Assembly: GCA_945946655.1 (NCBI GenBank)
Contig: CAMEWM010000014.1
Coordinates: 1-34,882, forward strand
DNA: 34,882 bases
From: an uncultured Clostridium sp.
GTDB taxonomy: Bacteria; Bacillota; Clostridia; TANB77; CAG-508
Direction of reading: 5' to 3'
The notes beneath the pieces were generated by a model. It was given only the letters and a program-made list of their open reading frames with translations, ran no database searches and was not told the DNA's origin. The position numbers were made by a program, and so were the translations under genes. Shown here in pieces: positions 1 to 9,042 of the stretch (positions are counted from its first letter, which is position 1; every line of letters starts with the position of its first letter).

Positions 1-222
1 GGAAGAGCAATGATCAATAATCCTGCGTTAATGCTTGCTGATGAGCCAACAGGAAATTTGGATTCGAAAGCAAGTGACGAAATAATATCTCTTTTAAAAC
101 TTTCTAACAAAAAATACAATCAAACAGTAATAATAATAACTCATGATTTAGAGATTGCTAAAGAAGCAGAAAGAGTAATAACAATAGAAGATGGAAAAAT
201 TATTAAGGATGAAAGAAATTAA
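1..222 (+). CDS. ABC transporter ATP-binding protein, C-terminal part (cut by window edge)
   Basis: The reading frame is open from base 1, so this is the 3' end of a longer gene. The visible 73 residues hold the Walker B and D-loop region (LMLADEPTGNLDS) and the H-loop histidine in IIITHD, followed by a short MacB/LolD-type tail. This is the nucleotide-binding subunit that hydrolyses ATP on the cytoplasmic face to drive the partner permease. It ends 12 bases before the FtsX-type permease gene, which starts after a strong AAGGAGG site, so the two form one operon. The PTGNLD signature is typical of MacB/BceA/LolD-like exporters of peptides, lipoproteins or antibiotics. The substrate cannot be read from the sequence. 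Walker A and the ABC signature lie outside the window. Confidence 0.93.
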   Translation, partial: GRAMINNPALMLADEPTGNLDSKASDEIISLLKLSNKKYNQTVIIITHDLEIAKEAERVITIEDGKIIKDERN

Positions 223-234
223 GGAGGAAAAACA

Positions 235-2793
235 ATGAACATATTAAAGAAGTTTACATTGAAAAATCTGAAACTTAATAAAAAAAGAACTATTGTAACA
301 ATAATTGGCATTATGCTTTCAACAGCATTGGTTTGCGCAGTTTCAGGTATGGTTTCTAGTACACAAAAAACGCTTGTAAATCTTATGAAAGAAAGTGATG
401 GAGATTTTCACGTTTGTTTTGAAGAAATTCCAAAAGAACAATTAAAATATGTTGAAAGTAATGTCGATGTAGAATCGTATTTTTTGAGTACAAATTTAGG
501 ATATGCTAAGCTTGAAGATAGCCATAATCCAGACAAACCATACGCATATGTTATGGAATTTGATAAATCTGCATTGGAAAAAAGTGCTTTGAAACTAGAA
601 GAAGGAAGAATGCCAGAAAATAGTAATGAAATATTAATTCCAAGACATCTACTAGAAAATGGCAGGATAAACATAAAAGTAGGTGATACAATAACATTAG
701 ACATTGGAACTAGACAACTTACTGATGGAAGTAAGCTAACTCAAAGCAATCCATATTTAACAGAAGACACTTCGTCTGAAGAAGAGATTGTAGATACAAA
801 AACAAAAATATACACAGTAGTCGGCATTATAGAAAGACCTAGTTATAATTTGGAGTACTATTCAGCACCAGGCTATACCTTAATTTCATACATGGAAAAT
901 ACAGATAATATAGAGAATGCTAATATTTCTGTAACATATAAGAATGTAAATAAATATGAAGAAGCTACCAAGAAAATTGCTGAAGTACTAAAAAATGACA
1001 TAGGAACAAATCCAAAGTTAGTTTATAATACAGATGTTATAAGATTCGAAGGAGGATTAAGTGAAGCAACACTAAGAGTTTTATATGGAATTGCAGGAGT
1101 TGTAATTGTTATTATAGTTGTAAGCAGTGTATTTGTAATAAGAAATAGTTTTAGCATTTCAGTATCAGAAAAAACAAAACAATATGGAATGCTATCGTCT
1201 GTAGGTGCAACCAAGAAACAGATAAGGAAAACAGTTCTATTAGAAGGCTTTTATATAGGAGTAATTGCCATACCTTTGGGGATAGTATGTGGAATAATAG
1301 CAATAATAGTACTACTTTGGATAGTAAACTTACTTTTAGGTGATATACTACAAGGCTCAAAATTTATCTATAGCGTTCCTGCATTACCAATATTAATATC
1401 AGTTATTATATCTAGCATAACAATATATTTATCTTGCATCATTCCTGCAAGAAGAGCATCAAAAATTCCACCAATAGAAGCAATACGTGGAAATGCGGAC
1501 ATAAAAATAAAAGCAAAAAAATTAAAAACATCAAAACTTACAAAGAAAATATTTGGTATAGGTGGAGTAATTGCTAGTAAAAATTTAAAGAGAAATAAGA
1601 AAAAATATAGAACAACAGTAATATCATTAGTTGTAAGCATTGCAATATTTATATCACTTTCATCATTCTTAGAGTATGGAAAGAAAATGACTAATATGTA
1701 TTATACAGATATTGGGTATAATATAGTCGTTTATGGAGGAACAAAAGAGTTATACGAAGAAATTGTAAAAATGAACAATGTTAAAGACTATAGCTATGCA
1801 TATTTAACAGCAGGAAAAATAGACATAAACAAATATGGTACAGATTTTGGAAAGAAAAAATATGAAGAAGAAAAAAAGTATTATAAAGATGAGGGCAGTG
1901 TAACCGAATATGAAAGCTCAATTCAAATAGTAATGATAAACGAAAAAGCTTTTAAAAAATATATAAAAGAGTTAGGACTTAAAGAGGAAGACAGCGATAA
2001 AATTGCTATTTTAGGAGATGACATGTTAAGTTATAATGAAGATGAAAGCAAAAAAATAGACAATTATTATTCTGTGAAAGAAGGAGAGGACATAATTATT
2101 ACAATAAATGATAAGGAAAAAGACATAAAAATCTCTAAAAAAACAGATAAAAGACCAATGGGGTATGAAAACACATATACTAGTGGAGGTTGGCTATTCG
2201 TATCAGAAAAATTTGACATAGAAAAAAATGGAAACATAGGAGGTATGGATACTTTAAAAATAGACTCATCAGATGCAACGAAACTAGAAAATGAATTAAT
2301 AGACTTAAAAAAAGAAGATGAAAGATATTCAAACATAAGCATCTATAATTATCAAGAAGTAGCCGATTCAGAAAGAAGAATAATATTATTAGTTTCTATA
2401 TTCTTATACGGTTTTATAACAGTTATAACCTTAATAGGAGTTACAAACATATTTAACACAATATCAACCAATATGATACTTAGATCAAAAGAATTTGCAA
2501 ATTTAAAATCTGTTGGAATGACTGGTAAAGAATTCAATAGAATGATTAGACTAGAAAGCATTTTATATGGAATGAAGTCATTATTAATAGGTATTCCAAT
2601 CGGCTTATTAGGCTCCTTTGCAATATATAAATCTTTTGCAAATTCAATAGACTTTGGTTATCTAATACCATTGACATCCATTATTATTTCAATATTGTTT
2701 GTATTTATAATTGTTGGATTAACAATGAAATATTCGTTAAATAAAATTAATAAACAGAATATAATAGAAACAATAAGACAAGATAATATATAA
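235..2793 (+). CDS. FtsX-type ABC transporter permease (two FtsX domains)
   Basis: An 852-residue membrane permease and partner of the preceding ATPase. The first membrane helix is near residues 19-41, followed by a large extracellular MacB-like domain (about 45-275). Three helices follow (about 283-303, 338-367 and 383-405), ending in the PARRASKIPPIEAIR motif typical of FtsX/MacB permeases. A second unit repeats this plan: a helix near 462-481, a second extracellular domain, and three helices near 718-742, 781-797 and 808-832, ending in a degenerate IIETIRQDN motif. This duplicated architecture fits exporters of antimicrobial peptides or lipoproteins, which work by mechanotransmission across the membrane. 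The start is supported by AAGGAGG six bases upstream. No two-component system lies directly beside it inside the window. Confidence 0.92.
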   Translation: MNILKKFTLKNLKLNKKRTIVTIIGIMLSTALVCAVSGMVSSTQKTLVNLMKESDGDFHVCFEEIPKEQLKYVESNVDVESYFLSTNLGYAKLEDSHNPDKPYAYVMEFDKSALEKSALKLEEGRMPENSNEILIPRHLLENGRINIKVGDTITLDIGTRQLTDGSKLTQSNPYLTEDTSSEEEIVDTKTKIYTVVGIIERPSYNLEYYSAPGYTLISYMENTDNIENANISVTYKNVNKYEEATKKIAEVLKNDIGTNPKLVYNTDVIRFEGGLSEATLRVLYGIAGVVIVIIVVSSVFVIRNSFSISVSEKTKQYGMLSSVGATKKQIRKTVLLEGFYIGVIAIPLGIVCGIIAIIVLLWIVNLLLGDILQGSKFIYSVPALPILISVIISSITIYLSCIIPARRASKIPPIEAIRGNADIKIKAKKLKTSKLTKKIFGIGGVIASKNLKRNKKKYRTTVISLVVSIAIFISLSSFLEYGKKMTNMYYTDIGYNIVVYGGTKELYEEIVKMNNVKDYSYAYLTAGKIDINKYGTDFGKKKYEEEKKYYKDEGSVTEYESSIQIVMINEKAFKKYIKELGLKEEDSDKIAILGDDMLSYNEDESKKIDNYYSVKEGEDIIITINDKEKDIKISKKTDKRPMGYENTYTSGGWLFVSEKFDIEKNGNIGGMDTLKIDSSDATKLENELIDLKKEDERYSNISIYNYQEVADSERRIILLVSIFLYGFITVITLIGVTNIFNTISTNMILRSKEFANLKSVGMTGKEFNRMIRLESILYGMKSLLIGIPIGLLGSFAIYKSFANSIDFGYLIPLTSIIISILFVFIIVGLTMKYSLNKINKQNIIETIRQDNI

Positions 2794-2801
2794 TTTAATA
2801 A

Positions 2802-2840
2802 AGGAATATATCATCCAAAATGATGTATTCCTATTTTTTT
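2802..2840 (+). terminator. Rho-independent terminator after the ABC permease
   Basis: A 13-bp stem (2802-2814 with 2820-2832, one G-T pair) and a 5-base loop are followed by a run of seven T. It ends the ABC transporter operon 8 bases after its stop codon. Confidence 0.9.
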
Positions 2841-2841
2841 G

Positions 2842-2870
2842 TTTATATAAATATAAACCTGTGATATAAT
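2842..2870 (+). promoter_or_regulatory. Extended -10 promoter for the first HExxH gene
   Basis: TGATATAAT at 2862-2870 is a perfect TGnTATAAT extended -10. No good -35 is present: TTTATA lies at the right distance (2842-2847), inside a 7-bp inverted repeat (2841-2847 with 2852-2858) that could be an operator. The second HExxH operon has the same TGATATAAT element at 6712-6720. Confidence 0.6.
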
Positions 2871-2909
2871 ATGGAAAATGATATAAAAGGGGACAAGACT
2901 AAATAACAA

Positions 2910-4847
2910 ATGGAAAATAAAAAAACGTTACGAGAGATAAGAAAAACCGCATATGAACAATTATGTAAAAGTGATGTTCTAGTAAAAAAATATTCTAAAT
3001 TTGGGTTAAAGACATTATTACATAAAGGAATAAAGAATGTAAACTTAGAAGCAAGAGCAATAAACGGTAAAGGTGCGGGCTCTTATTCCTGTGAAGACAG
3101 GTTGTTAACAATCTTCTACAATCAGGGAGAAAAAAAGCCAACAATAAACACAATAAAAAAAGAATTGTATGAAACTTTAATACATGAAGCAATTCATGCA
3201 ACTTTGCGTAATTATAGGGGAACTGGATTAGATAGGTTAATGATAGGTAAAGAAATTCCAGGAGGGGCTCTAGATAATCAACGATTTGAAGTAATTGGTG
3301 TTGGATTTAATGAAGGATATACAAATTGGATATTAGAAACAACAGGTCTAACTGCTACTTCGTATGATTTGCTAACAGAAATAAATAGGCAAATTGCGTT
3401 ATGTATAGGTCAAGATAGAATGATAAGCTTTTCATCAGGAAGTCATAATGAATTATTTAGACAATTAAACATGTCTAAGATAGAAGGAACTCAATTCTTA
3501 AGAATGCTAGATGAGATATATTATGCAGAAGATCTTGAAAGGGAAATGTTTGAGCTACAGGAATATTTAGAAGACGTAATATCATATCTCACAAATGATG
3601 AAAATATAACAGAAGAATGGTTACAAGAACTAGAAAGCCAAAAACAAGCTTTAAGGAAGAATACTATATATAAATGTTTATTTTCAGAAGAAATACAAGA
3701 AAAACTGGATGATTTGTATGGTGAAGAGTATGATGGGATAGATACTTCCGCGGATAGATTGGAAATATATAAAAAATTATTAGAAAAATTAAACACAGAA
3801 TACATAGAACGAGAAGATGAAAAAATATCAATTATAGCAGGATTAGTAGAAGATAAAATATTACAAAAACTAGTGATAAAAATAATGGATGATCCTGAAA
3901 CACCTGAAGATATGTATAGATTATTGCGAGTTTTAGATAGTGGTCGAGATATATTAAGCATATATGACTCAAACAGCGAACTACTTGATGATTTGTTAAA
4001 AGATGCAACAGAAAAGCTTTCTCCATTTATGAAGAAAATTTATAATGAAATAGAACAGATGTTACAAAAAGGTAAGATAACTGGCCATGATTTAGAAAAA
4101 CAGTGTAATAATATAATAGATTTAATAGGGAAAGATAGATTTGAAGATAGTTTTAGGATAAGAAATTCTCTAGCAGGGCATATTGCTAAATCAACTGCTA
4201 ATATAGATGAAAATAGAGCAATGATAAATTATATCATTAAGTATAATTTATATGATCAAGCTGCCGCCTTATCCGTACAAAAAACCAAAAGTGGAACTTA
4301 TATAATTTTTTGTAATGGAGTTATAGATGGAATAATAGATGAAAAGGGACATAGTGGAAGACTATTTCAAGATGATGATGTTGAATATTCAGACAATACT
4401 GACTTTAGTAAATTAGAAATGGTAAAAAGTCGATTTTATAAATATAAAATGAAGCAAAATACGTATTCAAATCTATATGAAATCGGGAAAATTTTCATAT
4501 ATGAAAATAATGAACATTATGAATTTTTTGACATAATAGATGGAGAAAATCCTACAGTAAAAAGAGCTGAACTTTTAACGCAAGAACCAATAAGATCTAT
4601 ATTTGAAGAAGAAAAAAATGTAACAACTCTTCCAGTATATAGTGAAAATTCTATTTTTGCTAGAATAAGAGCACAATTTGCAAAAATAATAGGGAGAGAA
4701 AAAGTATCAAGTAGCAAAATTCAAGAAGATATTCAAAATGACGTACGAAAACAATTAATAAATAGTGTGAGAGTAGTATTAGATAAGAAAAAAGATAAGA
4801 CTATAAATTATAATGATCATGTTCCAAAAGTAGAAAAAGATAGATAA
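2910..4847 (+). CDS. Putative gluzincin-like zinc metalloprotein, paralogue of 6996-9017
   Basis: A 645-residue protein with no signal peptide or membrane helix, so probably cytoplasmic. It has a zinc-protease signature HEAIH at residues 92-96 and, 38 residues later, NEGYTNW (134-140). The Glu there is placed as the third metal ligand in gluzincin-type peptidases. A long charged helical region follows, and the tail includes YEFFDIIDG followed by a conserved AELLTQEPI stretch. The same plan is found in the gene at 6996-9017, which has HEAVH at the same residue number, so the pair arose by duplication. It is a single-gene transcript with its own promoter and terminator. The only plausible start is ATG 2910, although the AAGGGG site lies unusually far upstream. 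The HExxH reading is strong; actual peptidase activity and substrate are unknown. Confidence 0.7.
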   Translation: MENKKTLREIRKTAYEQLCKSDVLVKKYSKFGLKTLLHKGIKNVNLEARAINGKGAGSYSCEDRLLTIFYNQGEKKPTINTIKKELYETLIHEAIHATLRNYRGTGLDRLMIGKEIPGGALDNQRFEVIGVGFNEGYTNWILETTGLTATSYDLLTEINRQIALCIGQDRMISFSSGSHNELFRQLNMSKIEGTQFLRMLDEIYYAEDLEREMFELQEYLEDVISYLTNDENITEEWLQELESQKQALRKNTIYKCLFSEEIQEKLDDLYGEEYDGIDTSADRLEIYKKLLEKLNTEYIEREDEKISIIAGLVEDKILQKLVIKIMDDPETPEDMYRLLRVLDSGRDILSIYDSNSELLDDLLKDATEKLSPFMKKIYNEIEQMLQKGKITGHDLEKQCNNIIDLIGKDRFEDSFRIRNSLAGHIAKSTANIDENRAMINYIIKYNLYDQAAALSVQKTKSGTYIIFCNGVIDGIIDEKGHSGRLFQDDDVEYSDNTDFSKLEMVKSRFYKYKMKQNTYSNLYEIGKIFIYENNEHYEFFDIIDGENPTVKRAELLTQEPIRSIFEEEKNVTTLPVYSENSIFARIRAQFAKIIGREKVSSSKIQEDIQNDVRKQLINSVRVVLDKKKDKTINYNDHVPKVEKDR

Positions 4848-4902
4848 AGCAGAGAATTAAGAGAAATTATAAAAAAAGAATAATTTCATAAAACTCTGCT
4901 TT
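4846..4902 (+). terminator. Large hairpin after the first HExxH gene, probable terminator
   Basis: Outer arms AAAGCAGAG (4846-4854) and CTCTGCTTT (4894-4902) enclose an inner 8-bp hairpin (4863-4870 with 4880-4887). The T-rich tail is short, so termination strength is uncertain. The left arm overlaps the stop codon. Confidence 0.6.
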
Positions 4903-4908
4903 GTTATT

Positions 4909-4936
4909 TGAAACTTTTGGAAGAAAAATACGCACT
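4909..4936 (+). promoter_or_regulatory. ECF-type promoter of the first sigma operon
   Basis: TGAAAC (4909-4914), a 16-base spacer and CGCACT (4931-4936) match the classical ECF pattern of a GAAAC -35 and a CG-starting -10. Its place directly before an ECF sigma gene suggests autoregulation by that sigma factor, as is common in the family. No better SigA-type promoter is seen here. Confidence 0.65.
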
Positions 4937-4959
4937 TATAGAGTGAAAGGTGATAAAAA

Positions 4960-5502
4960 ATGAGTACTCAAATATCATTAGAAAAATTCGAAGAAATATA
5001 TAATAAAACGTATAAAACCACACTTAAATATATTGTTTTACATTGCGCTAATCTAGAGGATGTAAATGATATAATTCAAGATACATATGTAGAATTATAT
5101 AATAATATAAAAAGAAAAAAACAAATAATTTTAGAAAATGAACAAGGTTTTATAATTGGAATTGCTAATCATATAATAAAGAAATATTATAGAAAAATAT
5201 ATAAAAACAAGAATGATATATCTATACTTAATGATAATGAAGAAATAGAAATAAATTCAGAACAAGACTTAGAAATGCAATTCATAACAAAAGAAAATGT
5301 AAAAAAGGTATGGGAATATGTAAATAAAAAAGACGCAAAAATAGCTAAAGTTTTTTATTTATATTATGGCCTTGACATGAAAATTGTAGATATAGCAGAA
5401 GCACTAGAGATAACACAGTCAGCAACAAAAAACTACATTTATAGAACAATAAGAGAGTTAAGGAGTATCTTTGATAAGGAGTGTGATGAAGATGCAAAAT
5501 AA
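4960..5502 (+). CDS. ECF-family RNA polymerase sigma factor
   Basis: A 180-residue sigma-70-family protein with only regions 2 and 4. Region 2 (about 10-75) contains the DIIQDTYVELYNNI core-binding helix and a -10-reading segment. Region 4 (about 125-172) has the VDIAEALEITQSATKNYIYRTI helix-turn-helix that reads the -35. It should direct RNA polymerase to a small regulon when released by its partner. The neighbour (5486) overlaps its end and has the DUF4179 anti-sigma layout, so the two are probably a translationally coupled sigma/anti-sigma pair. The start is ATG 4960 after GAAAGG. The putative ECF promoter directly upstream implies positive autoregulation. The inducing signal is unknown. 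Confidence 0.9.
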   Translation: MSTQISLEKFEEIYNKTYKTTLKYIVLHCANLEDVNDIIQDTYVELYNNIKRKKQIILENEQGFIIGIANHIIKKYYRKIYKNKNDISILNDNEEIEINSEQDLEMQFITKENVKKVWEYVNKKDAKIAKVFYLYYGLDMKIVDIAEALEITQSATKNYIYRTIRELRSIFDKECDEDAK

Positions 5503-6646
5503 CAAAGTCTTAAAAGAATTTCTAGAGTATGAAAATAATCCAGATACCAATTATAAAGCCATTATCTCTAAAGTAAAGGAGAAAAAGAATATGAAAAAGA
5601 AAATATTGAATATAGCAGCAGTTGTATTAATAATTATTGTAATAGGCGTGGTAACGCCAACTGTATATGCTCAAATTACTTGGAATAAGGAGTTTAAAGA
5701 ATATCAAAACAGAGATAAGGTAAGTGGATGGGGGACTGTAAATGAGGCAATAGATGATGGATATGAAGAAAATATAAATATGGATTATATTTATAAGGAT
5801 GGAATTGGAATTAAGATAGACTCATTAATGATTACAGATGACTACTACCAAATGAACATAAACATAAAGCTTAATGACAATACTATAGTAAATCCAGAAA
5901 TGTTTACATATGGATATGCAATATATGATGAAGATAAAAATGTTTATACTGTAAGTGAAAGAGTACATTGGGGAGATAATAATAAGTCTAGCCAATATTA
6001 TAAAAAATTTTATAAAGAAATTGGAGTGAAATATGACAAATCTAACGTATTTGATAATTGCTTAAGTGATACAACTGGAACAAAAACTATTAGTGCAACA
6101 AAAGAAAATATAATATCTCAATTAAGTATGTCGTCATACAAAGGATTTCCCAAAAGCAAAAAAATATATATAAGAATATTTGATTTGGGATATTCTTATA
6201 TAGAGAAAGATAATGAAAATAATAAAGTGATAGGGAATATTCAAGTATCAGATGCCGAGTGGGATTTAGAAATAAATGTTCCGGCAAGGTTTTATGAAAG
6301 AGATATAACAGAACTTAAATTATCGGAAGAAGTACCAAATATTAAATTAATCAAAGCAGAGATATCTGAAACTGGATTAATTATTAATGCAGATATTGAT
6401 GGATTAGCTGATTTAATAATGTCTGGAAAAGACATGGAAACACAAGAGTTTAACGATGTAAAGAATAACGCAATATTTGTTTCTGATGGAGACGGAGAAA
6501 AATATATTCCATTAAGTATGAGTACAATAGAAAATAATGTAATGACTATGAAATTTGACTTAGGAAAAAAGAAGCTGGCTAATAAATTATATTTGAATGT
6601 AAATATAAATGATGAAAGCTATAAAATAGAGCTTATAAAAAAATAA
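5486..6646 (+). CDS. DUF4179-type membrane anti-sigma factor
   Basis: A 386-residue single-pass membrane protein. About 35 cytoplasmic residues precede a helix near residues 36-58 (the ILNIAAVVLIIIVIGVV stretch). The external part begins with the VYAQITWNKEFKEY...DGYEENINM pattern typical of DUF4179 proteins, followed by a beta-rich domain. DUF4179 proteins are regularly encoded after ECF sigma genes and act as their membrane anti-sigma factors. Here the gene overlaps the sigma gene by 17 bases. AAGGAG (5476-5481) lies inside the sigma gene and serves ATG 5486; ATG 5492 is an alternative. No zinc-finger motif is seen in the short cytoplasmic part, so sigma binding would use a different fold. 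The external signal is unknown. Confidence 0.8.
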   Translation: MKMQNNKVLKEFLEYENNPDTNYKAIISKVKEKKNMKKKILNIAAVVLIIIVIGVVTPTVYAQITWNKEFKEYQNRDKVSGWGTVNEAIDDGYEENINMDYIYKDGIGIKIDSLMITDDYYQMNINIKLNDNTIVNPEMFTYGYAIYDEDKNVYTVSERVHWGDNNKSSQYYKKFYKEIGVKYDKSNVFDNCLSDTTGTKTISATKENIISQLSMSSYKGFPKSKKIYIRIFDLGYSYIEKDNENNKVIGNIQVSDAEWDLEINVPARFYERDITELKLSEEVPNIKLIKAEISETGLIINADIDGLADLIMSGKDMETQEFNDVKNNAIFVSDGDGEKYIPLSMSTIENNVMTMKFDLGKKKLANKLYLNVNINDESYKIELIKK

Positions 6647-6684
6647 AAATAAACAGTACCAAATATGGTACTGTTTATTTTTTT
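6646..6684 (+). terminator. Rho-independent terminator after the DUF4179 gene
   Basis: A perfect 16-bp stem (6646-6661 with 6666-6681) with a 4-base loop runs into a T tract. It begins at the last base of the stop codon. Confidence 0.93.
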
Positions 6685-6692
6685 GCTAAATA

Positions 6693-6720
6693 TTGCTATA
6701 ATATAACTGTATGATATAAT
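6693..6720 (+). promoter_or_regulatory. SigA-type promoter of the second HExxH operon
   Basis: TTGCTA (6693-6698), a 16-base spacer and TATAAT (6715-6720), with an extended TG (6712-6713). The TGATATAATATG block matches the promoter before the paralogue at 2910. Confidence 0.65.
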
Positions 6721-6754
6721 ATGTGTAGATTATAAATGTTAAGAGGTTGAAAAA

Positions 6755-6973
6755 ATGGGTGAACTAACTAAAGAGCAAAAGGAACAAGGATTTTACACTG
6801 TTTCTCCTATATTTTATAAAGATAAAGAGTTTATAAAATGTGGAAATATTAATGACAATAATGTTTATTTTTTTGAAATTATAGATGGAAAGGCAGTAGA
6901 AATAGAAGATAATGATATTCTAAATGCATTAGCAGAACGATTTTGTTATAAATCAGATGATGTAATATATTAA
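6755..6973 (+). CDS. Small protein upstream of the second HExxH gene
   Basis: A 72-residue acidic, soluble protein of unknown function, first gene of the operon driven by the promoter at 6693-6720. AAGAGG precedes ATG 6755, and the HExxH gene begins 22 bases after its stop. It contains NVYFFEIIDGKAVEIE. Both HExxH proteins have a very similar segment near their C-termini (YEFFDIIDG and YDFYDIVEG), each preceded by a short strand. I infer that this protein may be a stand-alone copy of that C-terminal module. It could be a partner or regulator of the large protein. The similarity is short and needs a profile comparison. Confidence 0.65.
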   Translation: MGELTKEQKEQGFYTVSPIFYKDKEFIKCGNINDNNVYFFEIIDGKAVEIEDNDILNALAERFCYKSDDVIY

Positions 6974-6995
6974 AATAAGAGGAACGTATATAAAT

Positions 6996-9017
6996 ATGAT
7001 AAATAATGATATACTTGCAGATGCACAGCAAGAAATATATAAAAGATTATGTAGTAACAAACTTCTTGTTAGCACATATTCTAAATCTGGAATAATGAGA
7101 AGAATAAAAAAGAATATTAAAGCAATAAGGACCAACGAAGAAAAAGAAGACTGTGGTGGCTGGTGTGTTCTTAATAAACCTGAAATAGTATTATGTTCGC
7201 CAGAAAAAGAAAAGCCACCTCAGATAGAATACTTTACTAAAAATCCTAGTAAACGAGAAGTTCTGATACACGAAGCAGTACATGCTATTTTAAAACACAA
7301 GTCAGGAACTGGATTATTACATATCGATAAAAATCGAGAACCAAAAGCAAAAAAAGTATTGGGAAGTATATTAGGGAAAAAAGTTCCTACGAACTTTGCT
7401 GAAATAGGAAGAGGAATAAATGAAGGATATACGAATTGGATAGTTGAAAAATCTAATATTAGAACTAATACATATCAAGTACTGACAAGTATAAATAGAC
7501 AAATAGAAGCGTGTATAGGCGAAGAAGAAATGATTAAATTTTCAAGAGGAAAATTAGACCAATTTTTTAGAGCATTAAATATGGAAAAAACATATGGAAT
7601 AGAATTTTTAAGGCAATTAGATGAAGTATATTATGCAGAAAAATCTTTAAGGTTAATAAATGATATAGAATATTATTTGCAAACTAAAATTGAAAATTTA
7701 AGAAAAGGAGATCAAAAAACAGAAGAAGACGAAGAAAGAGAAAATGAAGCAAAAAAAGTTACATCGTCAAAGTTGTATCAAGAAATATTTACTGAAGATA
7801 TAGACAAAAAACTTTTAGCTTTATACTTGAGAGAAAAAGAAGGTGAAGATGTAACAGAGGAAAGAGCTAAGATTTATGAATCTTTGTTATCAGATGTACA
7901 ATCTAGATATAAAATACCTCAAACAAAAGCATTAAGCATATTGGTGGGGATTATTGAAGAAAAAATAATTAACAGTTTAGTAATAGGAAAAATAGATTCA
8001 CCAAGTACAATAAGAGAGTTTGAAAATATAATGGGATTAATGAAAGAAATCAAATTTTCTCTAGATACGTATGGTTCTAATTCGCCTGCTTTCACTATGT
8101 TAAGACAAAATATTGAAAAAAGAAGCAAAAAAGCTTTTATGGATATATATTCAGAAATAGAAGAGTTAATGGCAAGAGGCGACTTAACAGGAGAAATGCT
8201 TGAAATAGAATTTGATAAAATATGTGCATTAATTGGAGACAAGAATTGGAGGAAAACAAATAGAAGTACAGAATTTGCAAATTGGTTAAGTAAAAAGAGC
8301 AAATATCCAGAAGAGAATGCTTTATTAATAAAGTATGCGTTAGATACAAAAACAACGGATATTATTGATAAACTTTCAATACAAATGACAAGTAGCAATA
8401 AAGGAATTATTTTTGAAAATGGAAAGATACGAGATGTAATTATAAAAGGAAAATCAATATATAATTATGACCATGATATAACTTTGCATAAAGGTGAGCA
8501 TTTTGAAGATAAATTAGATTGGACTTTAAAGTTTGAAACAGACTATTCAATCATAATAAGACAATTTGAAAAATTGAAGCAACAAAAACTTGCTCAAAAT
8601 CCGAAATTAAAGATACAAATAACGAACGGAATGATAATATTTACGGATGGGAAAAATTATGATTTCTATGATATTGTAGAAGGCGCAGATCCAGGAATAA
8701 AACCAGCGGAACTAATAACTCGTAAGCCTATAAAGTCAATGATAAATAAACGTCATAAGGTAAGAAATAATAGTACAATTCCTGTAGTAGCTAAAAATGA
8801 TTTTATTACTAAAATGAAAAGAAAAATACATAAAATTATAGGAACATTAAAAGAGAAACCAAAAGAAGAGAATAAAGAAAATATTGTACCAGAGGAAAAT
8901 AAAACTAATGCAGTGGAAGCATTTAGAGAAACATTACGACCTAATCAAGGTAAAGATGAAAGACACCCAAATACTAAAGAGAATGAAACTTTTGACTCAA
9001 AGGGAAAAGAAAAATAA
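6996..9017 (+). CDS. Putative gluzincin-like zinc metalloprotein, second paralogue
   Basis: A 673-residue soluble protein matching the gene at 2910 along its whole length. HEAVH is at residues 92-96, NEGYTNW starts at residue 142, and shared blocks include the INRQIEACIG region, LRQLDEVYYAE and the C-terminal FYDIVEG...PAELITRKPIKSM. The tail is longer and rich in Lys and Glu, probably disordered. There is no secretion signal. It sits between the small protein (6755) and a penicillin-binding protein whose start lies 25 bases after its stop, so it is probably co-transcribed with a cell-wall enzyme. The HExxH plus downstream Glu arrangement supports a metallopeptidase fold, but substrate and activity are unknown. 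Confidence 0.7.
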   Translation: MINNDILADAQQEIYKRLCSNKLLVSTYSKSGIMRRIKKNIKAIRTNEEKEDCGGWCVLNKPEIVLCSPEKEKPPQIEYFTKNPSKREVLIHEAVHAILKHKSGTGLLHIDKNREPKAKKVLGSILGKKVPTNFAEIGRGINEGYTNWIVEKSNIRTNTYQVLTSINRQIEACIGEEEMIKFSRGKLDQFFRALNMEKTYGIEFLRQLDEVYYAEKSLRLINDIEYYLQTKIENLRKGDQKTEEDEERENEAKKVTSSKLYQEIFTEDIDKKLLALYLREKEGEDVTEERAKIYESLLSDVQSRYKIPQTKALSILVGIIEEKIINSLVIGKIDSPSTIREFENIMGLMKEIKFSLDTYGSNSPAFTMLRQNIEKRSKKAFMDIYSEIEELMARGDLTGEMLEIEFDKICALIGDKNWRKTNRSTEFANWLSKKSKYPEENALLIKYALDTKTTDIIDKLSIQMTSSNKGIIFENGKIRDVIIKGKSIYNYDHDITLHKGEHFEDKLDWTLKFETDYSIIIRQFEKLKQQKLAQNPKLKIQITNGMIIFTDGKNYDFYDIVEGADPGIKPAELITRKPIKSMINKRHKVRNNSTIPVVAKNDFITKMKRKIHKIIGTLKEKPKEENKENIVPEENKTNAVEAFRETLRPNQGKDERHPNTKENETFDSKGKEK

Positions 9018-9042
9018 AGATTATAAAATGGAGTTTGAGATT

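Noticed and set aside
8884-9042. N-terminal extension of the penicillin-binding protein from 8884
   Set aside because: It overlaps the end of the HExxH gene in another frame, has no ribosome site and would put 53 polar residues before the membrane anchor.
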